A stretch of 64,000 bases of DNA from an uncultured Clostridia bacterium. Its GTDB lineage: Bacteria; Bacillota; Clostridia; TANB77; CAG-508. Position numbers and translations under genes: made by a program. Below are positions 7,446-16,632 of this stretch, in pieces. The stretch covers positions 1 to 64,000 of the forward strand of contig CAKOTX010000003.1 in NCBI GenBank assembly GCA_934120315.1. Direction: 5' to 3'. A model generated the notes under the pieces. The model saw only the letters and a list, made by a program, of their open reading frames with translations, had not been told where the DNA came from and searched no databases. Numbering within the stretch: position 1 is the stretch's first letter; each line of letters opens with the position of its first letter.

Positions 7446-7751
7446 CTATTTAAAGATTTTACTTAATATTGTTCCTGAGCTTTTTTCTTGCTTGTTTTGA
7501 CTGTATGCTAGACTTGAAATTTCTCCTTCTATAATTACTTCTGCAGTATCTAAACTTAATTTATTAATTCTTATATTTTCTCCTTTGACTGTTAATAATC
7601 CTAATTCAGTATCTACCATTACTACTTGATCATCAAAGCTCAAAACATCATTTACTCCTGATACACTTAACTTGCCTCGGTTTTCTAACACTAAATTTTG
7701 TACTATATTAGTATTTAAATTTACATTCATGTTTTTTCTTTCATCTATCAT
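7446..7751 (-). CDS. yabP: Sporulation protein YabP
   Basis: 101 residues of the YabP/YqfC family: VQNLVLENRGKLSVSGVNDV at the start and then DTELGLLTVKGENIRINKLSLDTAEVIIEGEI, a small beta-rich domain. In Bacillus the gene is expressed in the mother cell. The ATG at 7751 follows GGAGGAG at proper spacing, so the seven extra codons upstream are not used. An element CATATTAT at 7785-7792 fits a sigma-E -10 (CATANNNT), which would suit its expected timing, but no good -35 was found. Confidence 0.85.
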   Translation of the reverse strand: MIDERKNMNVNLNTNIVQNLVLENRGKLSVSGVNDVLSFDDQVVMVDTELGLLTVKGENIRINKLSLDTAEVIIEGEISSLAYSQNKQEKSSGTILSKIFK

Positions 7752-7815
7752 CTTTTGCTCTCCTCCCCACACTCATACTACATTATAATATGCAAAAATG
7801 TGTGAAGATAGAACT

Positions 7816-7844
7816 AAAAGAGGATGATTAATTCACCCTCCTTT
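7816..7844 (-). terminator. valS terminator
   Basis: AAAGGAGG/CCTCTTTT arms (7837-7844 and 7816-7823) directly after the valS stop codon, with the stem ending in a TTTT tract on the minus strand. Confidence 0.65.
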
Positions 7845-7848
7845 GTGT

Positions 7849-10494
7849 CTATTTTAATCTTTCTTCAAGATTTTTTAACATATTTTGATATTTTTCAAGT
7901 TTTACTTTTTCTTCATTAATTTTAGCTTCTGGAGCCTTATTAACAAATCCTGGATTTGAAAGCATTTTGCTTGCTCTTTCAATTTCTGCAATAACCTTTT
8001 TCTTTTCTTCTTCCATACGTTTTCTTTCTTCTTCAATGTCAACAAGTTCCTCAAATGGAATATATAATTCAATTCCATCTGTTATGATTGATAATGCATT
8101 TTGTGCAATTCCTTCTTTATTTTCTTGAACTTTAATATTTTCACTATATCCCAATTTCTTTAAAAATCCTTCAGATTGATTTATTAAATCTTTATATTTT
8201 GTTGTTACAAATATTAATTCTGTCTTTTTTGATGGATGTACATTTGAACTTGCTCTTAAATTACGAATTCCTATAATTATTTCTTTTAATTTTTCAATTT
8301 CTTCTTCATCGGCTTTAAAATTATATTTCTCATCAAATTGTGGGAATTTTGAAATCATTATACTTTCATCAATATTAAATAATTGCAAATATATTTCTTC
8401 TGTTATAAATGGCATAATTGGATGTAATAATTTTAATGAATTCATTAATACTTCATTTAATGTTATTTGTGCCATTAATTTACTTTCTTTATCATCACCA
8501 TATAAACGTGTTTTTACAATTTCTATATACCAATCACAGAATTCATTCCATATAAAGTCATATATTTTTTGTGTTGCAACACCTAAATCATAATTTGTAA
8601 TATTTTCATTTACTTCTTTTGATAATGTATTTAATTTTGATATTATCCATTTATCTTCCTTAGCTAATTTAGCTGTATCAATTTCATCTAATTTTGGTAA
8701 TTTTTCAACACCATCTAAATTCATTAATACGAATTTTGCAGCATTCCATAATTTATTTGCAAAGTTTGATGCTTGTTCTAGTTTTTCTGGCATATATCTT
8801 ATGTCATTTCCTGCTGAGATTCCTAAAATTAATGAAAATCTTAATGCATCTGTACTATATTGATCAATAACTTCTAATGGGTCTATTCCATTTCCTAATG
8901 ATTTTGACATTTTTCTACCTTGGCTATCTCTTACAATACCATGTATTAATATATCACTAAATGGCTTTTGTTTCATACATTCTAATCCAGAGAATATCAT
9001 TCTTGCTACCCAGAAGAATATTATGTCATATCCTGTTACTAATACATTTGTTGGATAAAATGTTTTTAAATCTTCACTATCCATATTAGGCCAGCCAAGT
9101 GTTGAAAATGGCCATAATGCTGAACTAAACCATGTATCAAGAGAGTCTTCATCTTGATGTAATTTTGTTGAACCACATTTTTCACATTTTTCTGGTGCTG
9201 TTTTGCTTACATTTATATGTCCACATTCATCACAATAATATGCTGGTATTCTATGTCCCCACCATAATTGACGTGATATACACCAATCTTGAATATTTTC
9301 CATCCAGTTAAAATATGTTTTTTCATATCTCTTTGGAATAAATTTTATATCATCTTCTTTAACTGCTTTTATTGCTGGTTCTGCTAATTCTTTCATTTTT
9401 ACAAACCATTGATTTGATATTCTTGGTTCTACTGTGTTATGACATCTATAACATTTTCCAACATTATGTGTATAATCTTCTGTTTTAACAAGTGCACCTA
9501 TTTCTTCTAGTTTTTTTACTATTAGTTTACGTGCTTCTAATGTTGTTAATCCTTTATATTCTGGTACTAAATCTTCCATTATTGATGAATCATCAAATAC
9601 TTCTACTATTTCTAGATTATGTCTTAATCCTGCTTGATAGTCATTCATATCATGTGCTGGTGTTATTTTTACACAACCTGTTCCAAAGTCTTTTTCTACA
9701 AAATCATCTGCAATTATTGGAATTTCTTTATTCATAATTGGTAATATACATGTTTTTCCAATTATATCTTTATATCTTTCATCTTCTGGATGTACTGCAA
9801 CAGCACTATCTCCTAGCATTGTTTCAGGTCTTGTTGTTGCAACTATTACATATCTGTCTGTTCCTTTTATTTGATATCTTATATGCCATAAATGTGATGA
9901 TTCTTCTTCAAATTCAACTTCTGCATCTGATAATGATGTATGACAAGATGGACACCAGTTTATCATTCTTGTTCCTTTATATATTAATCCTTTATTATAT
10001 AAAGTTACAAATTGTTCTAATACAGCTTGTGATAGTCCTTCGTCCATTGTAAATCTTGAACGTTCCCAATCACATGAACAGCCTAATTTACGTTGTTGTT
10101 TTTGGATTGTTCCTCCATATTCTTTTGTCCAAGCCCATGCTCTTTCTAAGAATTGTTCTCTTGTTATATCAGCTTTTGTTAATCCTTCTTCTTTTTTCAT
10201 TTTTTCTACAACTTTTACTTCTGTTGCAATTGCTGCATGGTCTGTTCCTGGTACCCATAATGTGTTATATCCACACATTCTTTTATATCTTATTAACATA
10301 TCTTGCATTGTTCCATCTAATGCATGTCCCATGTGTAATTTTCCTGTTACATTTGGTGGTGGCATTACTATACAAAAACTTTCTTTTCTTTTATCCATTG
10401 ATGGCTTAAAATAGCCTTTATTTTCCCATTCATTATATAATTTTTCTTCGAATTCTTTTGGATTATATTTATCCATTAGCTTGTGATTACTCAT
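7849..10494 (-). CDS. valS: Valyl-tRNA synthetase
   Basis: 881 residues, the normal size for class I ValRS, which charges tRNA-Val. HIGH-type motif PPPNVTGKLHMGHAL near residue 47, a CP1 editing domain, a four-cysteine zinc-ribbon-like segment (CDECGHINV...CEKCGS), the KMSKS loop (GRKMSKSLGNG), and the C-terminal tRNA-binding coiled coil (last 65 residues). The ATG at 10494 is chosen because AAGGAG lies ten bases before it; the longer frame to 10521 lies inside the leader. Expression is controlled by a T-box leader. Confidence 0.97.
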   Translation of the reverse strand: MSNHKLMDKYNPKEFEEKLYNEWENKGYFKPSMDKRKESFCIVMPPPNVTGKLHMGHALDGTMQDMLIRYKRMCGYNTLWVPGTDHAAIATEVKVVEKMKKEEGLTKADITREQFLERAWAWTKEYGGTIQKQQRKLGCSCDWERSRFTMDEGLSQAVLEQFVTLYNKGLIYKGTRMINWCPSCHTSLSDAEVEFEEESSHLWHIRYQIKGTDRYVIVATTRPETMLGDSAVAVHPEDERYKDIIGKTCILPIMNKEIPIIADDFVEKDFGTGCVKITPAHDMNDYQAGLRHNLEIVEVFDDSSIMEDLVPEYKGLTTLEARKLIVKKLEEIGALVKTEDYTHNVGKCYRCHNTVEPRISNQWFVKMKELAEPAIKAVKEDDIKFIPKRYEKTYFNWMENIQDWCISRQLWWGHRIPAYYCDECGHINVSKTAPEKCEKCGSTKLHQDEDSLDTWFSSALWPFSTLGWPNMDSEDLKTFYPTNVLVTGYDIIFFWVARMIFSGLECMKQKPFSDILIHGIVRDSQGRKMSKSLGNGIDPLEVIDQYSTDALRFSLILGISAGNDIRYMPEKLEQASNFANKLWNAAKFVLMNLDGVEKLPKLDEIDTAKLAKEDKWIISKLNTLSKEVNENITNYDLGVATQKIYDFIWNEFCDWYIEIVKTRLYGDDKESKLMAQITLNEVLMNSLKLLHPIMPFITEEIYLQLFNIDESIMISKFPQFDEKYNFKADEEEIEKLKEIIIGIRNLRASSNVHPSKKTELIFVTTKYKDLINQSEGFLKKLGYSENIKVQENKEGIAQNALSIITDGIELYIPFEELVDIEEERKRMEEEKKKVIAEIERASKMLSNPGFVNKAPEAKINEEKVKLEKYQNMLKNLEERLK

Positions 10495-10520
10495 ATATCT
10501 CTCGCTCCTTTCATGTACCA

Positions 10521-10770
10521 AAAAACTCGCCTATATGCATCTATATAGCATAAGGGCGAGTTTTATATCTCACGGTACCACCTTAATTATTATCTTTTTT
10601 GATAATTTCTCATTTTGCTTTAACGCAGCATTACGAATAATCTTACTACTATTTCAGATTACCAACTCAAAAGCTACCTTCCATTTGCCTTTATTTAAGA
10701 AGCTTTCAGCCACGACTTCTTTTCTCTACAAATAGTTCAAATGTACTCCTCTTTTTCTTTGTTTTTACTA
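10521..10770 (-). promoter_or_regulatory. T-box leader (tRNA-Val responsive) of valS
   Basis: On the minus strand the leader contains the T-box sequence AAGGTGGTACCGTGAGA (10568-10584). It is followed by a strong terminator stem AAAACTCGCC/GGCGAGTTTT (10521-10564) just before the valS ribosome site. Upstream is a long stem I region. A GTA triplet in the segment AATAGTAGTAAG could be the specifier codon, matching valine; this is an inference. Uncharged tRNA-Val would stabilise the antiterminator and allow valS transcription. Confidence 0.9.
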
Positions 10771-10777
10771 TGTGATT

Positions 10778-10806
10778 ATATTATCACAATTTTATGTGAA
10801 TTGCAA
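10778..10806 (-). promoter_or_regulatory. valS/T-box promoter
   Basis: -35 TTGCAA (10801-10806), 17 bases, -10 TAATAT (10778-10783), placing the transcript start at the beginning of the T-box leader. A TGTGAT/ATCACA dyad overlaps the -10. Confidence 0.65.
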
Positions 10807-10814
10807 TAGTTTTA

Positions 10815-10862
10815 AGAAAAAAAAGAACCATAGTAAGAATAATTTTCTCACTATGGCTCTTT
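10815..10862 (-). terminator. Terminator after the 10869 gene
   Basis: Arms 10824-10837 and 10847-10860 (AGAGCCATAGTGAG/CTTACTATGGTTCT) followed by a long T run on the minus strand. Confidence 0.8.
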
Positions 10863-10868
10863 TTTAGA

Positions 10869-11255
10869 TTAGTAGCCGTACCACAGTTCACAATCTGCCC
10901 ATTTTTTAGGCGCCTCGTAAATAACTTTTTTGTTCCTATCCATTATAGATAGTAACACGCATTTTTGCTCACTAAAAGCAACTCGAGACCAGTTAATTTG
11001 CAGATTCGGTGTGAAAAGATGATTGCGATTCACAAGCTTGCGATTTTGATATCCAAGGAACAGTTCCTGCTCGTATTTAGAAGAAACTGTCGGATTTTCA
11101 ACAAGTTTTTCGTAAATCGGATTCAAAGTATCCAGGTCGAAAAGCATGATTGCTTTCTTCCCTTTGCCGAGAGTTGCCCACTGGATAAGCCCTTTTTCAA
11201 AGACCTCCACATCTTCTGTAGACAAAGTATCATAACATGCGAAACTTTTAATCAT
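10869..11255 (-). CDS. Hypothetical protein of foreign-looking composition (128 aa)
   Basis: Starts MIKSFACYDTLS at ATG 11255 after GGGAGG. It is soluble, with KKAIMLFDLDTLNPIYEKLV near the middle and KKWADCELWYGY at the C terminus. Codon choice is visibly different from neighbours (many C- and G-ending codons such as CTC, GGC and TCG). It is preceded by a second gene of the same composition 11 bases upstream and followed by a terminator, so the two form an operon. No family recognised; probably acquired together by horizontal transfer. Confidence 0.6.
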   Translation of the reverse strand: MIKSFACYDTLSTEDVEVFEKGLIQWATLGKGKKAIMLFDLDTLNPIYEKLVENPTVSSKYEQELFLGYQNRKLVNRNHLFTPNLQINWSRVAFSEQKCVLLSIMDRNKKVIYEAPKKWADCELWYGY

Positions 11256-11266
11256 GTTGTCCTCCC

Positions 11267-11641
11267 TTACTGTTCTTCGCATTTCTTTTTGTATTCGAGG
11301 AATACAACGTTACTTGGATTGGTAGACATATGATAAACAACATCGCCATCAATAAAAACTTGAGAGATAACCACATCCGCCCCATATTCATTTTTGAACG
11401 GATATATAATATATTCTACTCGAGTTCTTACCAAGACTCCGTCAAGCATTCTCATACAAGTACCGCCATCCAGAGTGTATGCATATACATCATATTTGCA
11501 CCAGCCTTTGGTACAAATTTCATGCATATCCTCACTTGTCATACAAACCATTACCTTCGGGTCACTTTTCAAAATATCCAAGAGAATTCCTTTAAAGGTT
11601 GCTTCTCTTACTTCTTTCCGGACACAATCCAAATTTTTCAT
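11267..11641 (-). CDS. Hypothetical protein of foreign-looking composition (124 aa)
   Basis: Starts MKNLDCVRKEVREATFKG after a GGGGG ribosome site. The middle reads GGTCMRMLDGVLVRTRVEYI and the C terminus EYKKKCEEQ. Five cysteines are spread along a soluble alpha/beta sequence. First gene of the two-gene unit with the 128-aa protein; both share GC-richer codons than the rest of the window. A possible promoter is TATAAT at 11709-11714 with a weak -35. I do not recognise the family. Confidence 0.6.
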   Translation of the reverse strand: MKNLDCVRKEVREATFKGILLDILKSDPKVMVCMTSEDMHEICTKGWCKYDVYAYTLDGGTCMRMLDGVLVRTRVEYIIYPFKNEYGADVVISQVFIDGDVVYHMSTNPSNVVFLEYKKKCEEQ

Positions 11642-11769
11642 TTTTTGTACCCCCTTAGTAAAGTACGTAAAAATATATTATCATGCCGTTTGGCACATTT
11701 CGTTTGCTATTATAACACTTTTATATGAAAAAATCTATATTTTAAGCAAAAAAAAATATGTTTTTACTC

Positions 11770-11809
11770 AAAAAAATAGAGCATTATAGCCATTTAACTA
11801 TAATACTCT
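11770..11809 (-). terminator. fucO terminator
   Basis: Arms AGAGTATTATAG and CTATAATGCTCT (11798-11809, 11778-11789), followed by ATTTTTTTG on the minus strand, right after the dehydrogenase stop. Confidence 0.8.
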
Positions 11810-11817
11810 TATATATT

Positions 11818-12978
11818 TTAATATGCTTGTCTATATAAATTAATGAAATCTTCTTTTGAAACTTCTCTTGGATTTCCTGGTTTACAAGGATCTTGCATAG
11901 CTTTATTTGCTAATAACTCGAAATCTTCTTCTCTTGCACCAACATCTTTTACCCTTTGAGTGATTCCAACTGATTTTGATAATTCAGATATCATCCATAC
12001 AAATGTATTTATAACATCTTGATCATTCAAATGTGCTGCATCTGGTCTTCCAATTTCACATAAGATTTCTCTAAATCTTTGTGCTGTTGCTGGATCTTGT
12101 CCGTTAAATCTCATTACTGTTGGTAATAATATTGCATTTGCAAGTCCATGTGGTGTGTCATAAACAGCTCCTAATTGATGTGCCATTGAATGTACAATTC
12201 CTAAACCTACATTTGAGAATCCCATTCCAGCTGTATATTGAGCTAATCCCATCATTTCAACTGCTTTTTCATCTTTTTCATTTACTGCAGCTGGTAAATA
12301 TTTAAAGATTAATTTTATTGCTTGCATATGGAACATATCTGACATTGTGTTATGTGCTTTTGTGATATATCCTTCTATACCATGCGTTAATGCATCCATT
12401 CCTGTTGCAGCTGCGATTGATTTTGGCATTGATGCCATTAAATCAGAATCAACAATTGCTAAAATTGGAACATCATTTGGATCTACACATACCATTTTGA
12501 TTTCTCTTTCTTCATCTGTTATTACATAATTTATTGTTACTTCTGCAGCTGTTCCAGATGTTGTAGGCAATGCAATTACTGGCATTCCTCTGTTTACAGT
12601 ATTTGATAGACCATTTAATGATACTATGTCTGCTCTATCAGGGTTTGTCATAACTATAGATATTCCTTTTGCAGTATCTATACTAGAACCACCACCAACA
12701 GCAACAATAACATCAGCTCCAGCTCTTTTACAAGCTTCAACTCCATCTAATACATTTTTTATTGTTGGATTTGGTTTAACTTCTGAATAAACTTCATAGT
12801 CAATTCCTGCTTTGTCTAATACTTCTGTAACTCTTGCTGAAACTCCACATTCAAATAATGCTTTGTCTGTTACAACTAATACCTTTTTGAATTTTCTTCT
12901 AGTAATTTCTCCAGGTAATTCTTCTCTTGCTCCTTTCCCAAAATATGATGTTTCGTTTAATACGAATCTTTCTGCCAT
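11818..12978 (-). CDS. fucO: Iron-containing alcohol dehydrogenase, FucO-like
   Basis: 386 residues, the full length of a group III Fe-dependent alcohol dehydrogenase. NAD-binding GGGSSIDTAK at 95-104; metal ligands appear as Asp195, His199, His263 and His277 (DALTHGIEGYIT, VHSMAHQLGAVYDTPHG). The sequence follows E. coli lactaldehyde reductase (FucO) closely along its whole length, including AEVTINYVITDEE. It would reduce lactaldehyde or related aldehydes to diols in fermentation of deoxy sugars. No fuc or rha catabolic genes are adjacent, so a broader 1,2-propanediol or general alcohol role is possible. Confidence 0.85.
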   Translation of the reverse strand: MAERFVLNETSYFGKGAREELPGEITRRKFKKVLVVTDKALFECGVSARVTEVLDKAGIDYEVYSEVKPNPTIKNVLDGVEACKRAGADVIVAVGGGSSIDTAKGISIVMTNPDRADIVSLNGLSNTVNRGMPVIALPTTSGTAAEVTINYVITDEEREIKMVCVDPNDVPILAIVDSDLMASMPKSIAAATGMDALTHGIEGYITKAHNTMSDMFHMQAIKLIFKYLPAAVNEKDEKAVEMMGLAQYTAGMGFSNVGLGIVHSMAHQLGAVYDTPHGLANAILLPTVMRFNGQDPATAQRFREILCEIGRPDAAHLNDQDVINTFVWMISELSKSVGITQRVKDVGAREEDFELLANKAMQDPCKPGNPREVSKEDFINLYRQAY

Positions 12979-13043
12979 ATTTTTTCACTCCTTCTTTTGA
13001 ATTTTTATATATAAAAAAGTTATTAACTTTGTTTATATCTACT

Positions 13044-13694
13044 TTAGTTTTCTGCATAATCAGATGGAATTTCAAAAATTGAATCTTTCACATCTTTTTC
13101 TAATGTAACTTTTAATAATTCTTGTTTATTATCAAGTATTGTTTTTATATATGTTAAGTTATTTTTTGAATCAAAATAAAATCTTGTTTTTACATTAGTA
13201 TCATTTATATTTATTAGATTTGATATCATAAACATACTGCTTCCGTCATATTCTTCATATGAATACTTCTTACCTTTAATTTTTTCTGTTCCAGTTGTAT
13301 AGCTTTTGCTTATAATTTCTTTAAGCCCATCTGTTACTATTGTTTGTTCAACATTATTTTCAGTATATACATAATATTCTTTTCTATCATGCAAAATTAA
13401 ATATGTATTATTATCTTTTACTAATGTAGTTGTATGATTTTCTACATTTGTTTCACTATTTTTAGTATATTGGTCTATAATAGTTTTATCGCCTTTTTTT
13501 GCCATTATTGTCTTATTATTGTTGTTTTTCTCTATTTCGAACAAATATGTTTGACTTTCCTCTAAGTCTTGATATATTTTAGATAACATTTGCTCTTTAG
13601 GGCTATTTTTATTTACTATTTTAACAATGCCAAATATAATTGCTATTATTAAAATTACTATTACAATCAAAAAAATTCTTTTGTTTTTTTTCAT
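13044..13694 (-). CDS. Membrane-anchored extracytoplasmic protein, unknown
   Basis: 216 residues: basic start, one membrane helix (about 6-25, FLIVIVILIIAIIFGIV), then a lysine- and asparagine-rich beta-strand domain outside the cell. There is no lipobox cysteine. The repeating pattern of short strands (TYLILHDRKEYYVYTENN) recalls LolA-like sensor or anti-sigma domains, but this is only a resemblance. The ATG at 13694 follows GGAAGG at nine bases; the upstream TTG is not used. It lies between def and fucO with no clear terminator. Confidence 0.6.
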   Translation of the reverse strand: MKKNKRIFLIVIVILIIAIIFGIVKIVNKNSPKEQMLSKIYQDLEESQTYLFEIEKNNNNKTIMAKKGDKTIIDQYTKNSETNVENHTTTLVKDNNTYLILHDRKEYYVYTENNVEQTIVTDGLKEIISKSYTTGTEKIKGKKYSYEEYDGSSMFMISNLININDTNVKTRFYFDSKNNLTYIKTILDNKQELLKVTLEKDVKDSIFEIPSDYAEN

Positions 13695-13781
13695 ATATTT
13701 CAACCTTCCTTAGTCTAAATTTATTTTCAATTGTTATTATATCAATAATAATTTTTATTTACAATATTTTTCGACATTTTT

Positions 13782-14261
13782 TTATTTCTTTTCAGGCTCT
13801 ACATATTCTAATGTTCCTGGTATCATTTTATCAATAAAAACAATACCATCTAAGTGGTCTAATTCATGAGCAACTGCTTGAGCTAATAAATCTTTTGCCT
13901 TAATTACAATTTTCTTTCCGCTTCTGTCTAGTGCTTCAACAGTTACTTCTTTAGGTCTTATAAGCTTTGCATATTGATTTGGGAAGCTTAAACAACCTTC
14001 TTCAACCTCATGCTCACCTTTAGTTTTAGTTATTTTAGGATTTATAAGAACTTTTACACCAGTATCATCATCAATATCGATTACAACAACTCTTTTTAAA
14101 ACACCAACTTGTACTGCTGATAATCCCACTCCATTGTATTTATACATAGTTTCAATCATATCATCTATTAATGTTTGAATTTTGTCATCAATTACTTCAA
14201 CTTCTCTGGATTTCTTTTTTAATATTTCATCTTTTTCTAATCTTATATTTCTTATTGCCAT
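13782..14261 (-). CDS. def: Peptide deformylase
   Basis: 159 residues. All three catalytic motifs are present: GVGLSAVQ (44-51), EGCLS (88-92) and HELDH (132-136), giving Cys90, His132 and His136 as Fe/Zn ligands with Glu133 as base. It removes the formyl group from nascent proteins. It lies 18 bases after priA, the classical priA-def order, though no fmt follows; the next gene is an unrelated membrane protein. Confidence 0.97.
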   Translation of the reverse strand: MAIRNIRLEKDEILKKKSREVEVIDDKIQTLIDDMIETMYKYNGVGLSAVQVGVLKRVVVIDIDDDTGVKVLINPKITKTKGEHEVEEGCLSFPNQYAKLIRPKEVTVEALDRSGKKIVIKAKDLLAQAVAHELDHLDGIVFIDKMIPGTLEYVEPEKK

Positions 14262-14279
14262 TAAACTCTTCCTTTCTTA

Positions 14280-16514
14280 TTACAACATACTATTAGGATT
14301 TATATCTACTGTAACTCTAGTATTTTTAAAATTACTTTCGTAAACTTGTTTCAAACAGTTATTTATTATTTGATTAGCAGTATCTGTCATATTTCCTTTT
14401 ATAATAATTCTCCATCTATATCTATTTTGTATTTTATCAACAGGTGAAGGCATTGGTTTTAATATGATGAATGTTTGTTCGTCTAGCTTATCTTTTAGAT
14501 ATGTATAGACCATATCAGACACTTTTATTATTTCATTTTCTATCAAACTATTAAATCCAATTAATATTATATCGCAAAATGGTGGATATTTCAACTGTTT
14601 TCTTAAGGCAATTTCTGTATTATAAAACATTTTATAGTTTTGTTCTTTAGCACATTGAATCGAAAAATTATCTGGATTATATGTTTGGATAATAACATTT
14701 CCTGGCAAATTTTCTCTTCCTGCTCTTCCCGCTACTTGAGTTAATATTTGAAATGTCCTTTCATTAGCTCTATAATCATCAATATTTAAACTACTATCAG
14801 CTGCAATTACACCAACAAGAGTTACATTTGGAAAATGATGACCTTTTACTACCATTTGTGTTCCTATTAATATATCTATATTTTCATTTTTAAATTTGTT
14901 TAGAATTTCTTCATGAGAGTTTTTCTTTGTTACAGTATCAATATCCATTCTTATTGTAGATGCATTCGGAAATATTTTATGAATCTCATCTTCTAATTTT
15001 TGAGTTCCTGTTCCAAAATATCTAATTTTAGTACTATGACATTCAGGGCAAACAGTTACAACATTTTCTTCATATCCACAATAATGACATTTCAATTTAT
15101 TTTCGGTTCTATGATATGTCATACTAATATTACAATTTTTACATTTTACAGTATATCCGCACTCTCTACACATTATAAAAGTAGAATATCCTCTTCTATT
15201 TAAAAACAAAATAGTTTGTCTTTTATCTTTTAAGTTTTGCTCTATTGCATCATGTAATTTAAAGCTTAGCATTGACCTATTTCCAGTTGCTAGTTCCATC
15301 TTTAAGTCTACTACTTCTACCTCCGGCAAATTTGAATTATTAGCCCTTCTAGTTAGTTCTAATAATGTTATATTGCCTTCATTTGCTTTATAATATGTAA
15401 CAATATCTGGAGTTGCACTTCCTAATACTAATGGACAATTATTTTCTTTTGCAATTCTTTTGGCAATTTCTTTTGCATCATATTTAGGAACTGATTCTGA
15501 TTTATACGAACTATCATGTTCCTCATCTATAATTATTACTCCTATATTTTCAATCGGAGCAAAAATTGCTGATCTTGCTCCAATAACAATTTGAGCTTTT
15601 CCCTCTTTGATTTTATTCCACTCATCATATCTTTCGCCTATTGAAAGTTTGCTATGTAATACTGCTATTTTTTCTTTATCAAATCTAGCAATAAAACGAT
15701 CTATCATTTGAGGTGTTAATGATATTTCTGGTACTAATACAATAGCTGTTTTATTTAGGCTGATTGCTTTTTCTATTAGTTGTAAATATACTTCAGTTTT
15801 TCCCGAACCTGTTACTCCATATAATAGAAATTGTTCATATTCATTATTTAGCATGCTCCTTGTAATAGAATAATAAGCATTTTGCTGTTCATCTGTTAAT
15901 TTTAAATTAGATGTTTTTTCTATTTGTTTGTTTACTAATGGATTTCTCTCTACCTTCTTTTCTACTATTTCTATATATTCATTCTTTTCTAATGTTTTTA
16001 CAATTGCTCTTGTTCCTCCTGTAAATTCTTCAATCTCTGGAACAGTAGCACCTTCATTAGACTTTAAAAATTGTAGAATTTTCTTTTGCTTTTCGGATTT
16101 TATTTTCCCCATATCTATATCAAATTGAATTTCATCTATACTTTTCTTTAAATACACTGCATTAATTGTCTTATCTTGTACATTTTTTTCAACTTTTCTA
16201 TTCTTAGTTCCCGGCGTTAACATTTGCTTTATACAATCTGATATATTACAAAAATATCTCTTTGCCATCCATTTTGCTAACTCAATTTGCTTTTCCGTTA
16301 AATTGTGTTTTATCTGATTTATCTCTTTTACTTCATATTCAGTATTTTCTTTTATTCCTATTACATATCCCTCTTCTAATGCACTAGATTTTCCGAATGG
16401 TACAAGTACTGTGCTTCCTATCATTATTAATTCTTCTAAATTCTTTGGTATCTTATAATCAAATGTTCGGTTTAGTCTTTTTGCTGAACGATTTATTACT
16501 ACTTCTGCTATCAT
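14280..16514 (-). CDS. priA: Primosomal protein N' (replication restart helicase PriA)
   Basis: 744 residues. N-terminal 3'-DNA-binding domain (about 1-100, VVINRSAKRLNRTFDY), Walker A GVTGSGKT near 240, DEEH box (IIIDEEHDSSYK), helicase motif GSATP, and eight zinc-binding cysteines (CRECGYTVKCKNC, CHYCGYEENVVTVCPEC) in the usual spacing. PriA reloads the replisome at collapsed forks. It starts directly with MIAEVV after a ribosome site AGGAGG. The gmk terminator lies about 80 bases upstream, so priA-def form a separate unit. Confidence 0.96.
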   Translation of the reverse strand: MIAEVVINRSAKRLNRTFDYKIPKNLEELIMIGSTVLVPFGKSSALEEGYVIGIKENTEYEVKEINQIKHNLTEKQIELAKWMAKRYFCNISDCIKQMLTPGTKNRKVEKNVQDKTINAVYLKKSIDEIQFDIDMGKIKSEKQKKILQFLKSNEGATVPEIEEFTGGTRAIVKTLEKNEYIEIVEKKVERNPLVNKQIEKTSNLKLTDEQQNAYYSITRSMLNNEYEQFLLYGVTGSGKTEVYLQLIEKAISLNKTAIVLVPEISLTPQMIDRFIARFDKEKIAVLHSKLSIGERYDEWNKIKEGKAQIVIGARSAIFAPIENIGVIIIDEEHDSSYKSESVPKYDAKEIAKRIAKENNCPLVLGSATPDIVTYYKANEGNITLLELTRRANNSNLPEVEVVDLKMELATGNRSMLSFKLHDAIEQNLKDKRQTILFLNRRGYSTFIMCRECGYTVKCKNCNISMTYHRTENKLKCHYCGYEENVVTVCPECHSTKIRYFGTGTQKLEDEIHKIFPNASTIRMDIDTVTKKNSHEEILNKFKNENIDILIGTQMVVKGHHFPNVTLVGVIAADSSLNIDDYRANERTFQILTQVAGRAGRENLPGNVIIQTYNPDNFSIQCAKEQNYKMFYNTEIALRKQLKYPPFCDIILIGFNSLIENEIIKVSDMVYTYLKDKLDEQTFIILKPMPSPVDKIQNRYRWRIIIKGNMTDTANQIINNCLKQVYESNFKNTRVTVDINPNSML

Positions 16515-16591
16515 GTTTGGCTAGAAGCCTCCTTTTCTTATTTTCGATTATTATCTTATCATATTTTTTGTTTTTTTGCATTATTTTGATG

Positions 16592-16632
16592 ATAAAAAAA
16601 TAGAAAGAACAGCTTCAATCCATTCTTTCTAT
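16592..16632 (-). terminator. gmk terminator
   Basis: Perfect arms 16600-16609 and 16623-16632 (ATAGAAAGAA) followed by a seven-T run; it overlaps the gmk stop codon. Confidence 0.8.
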
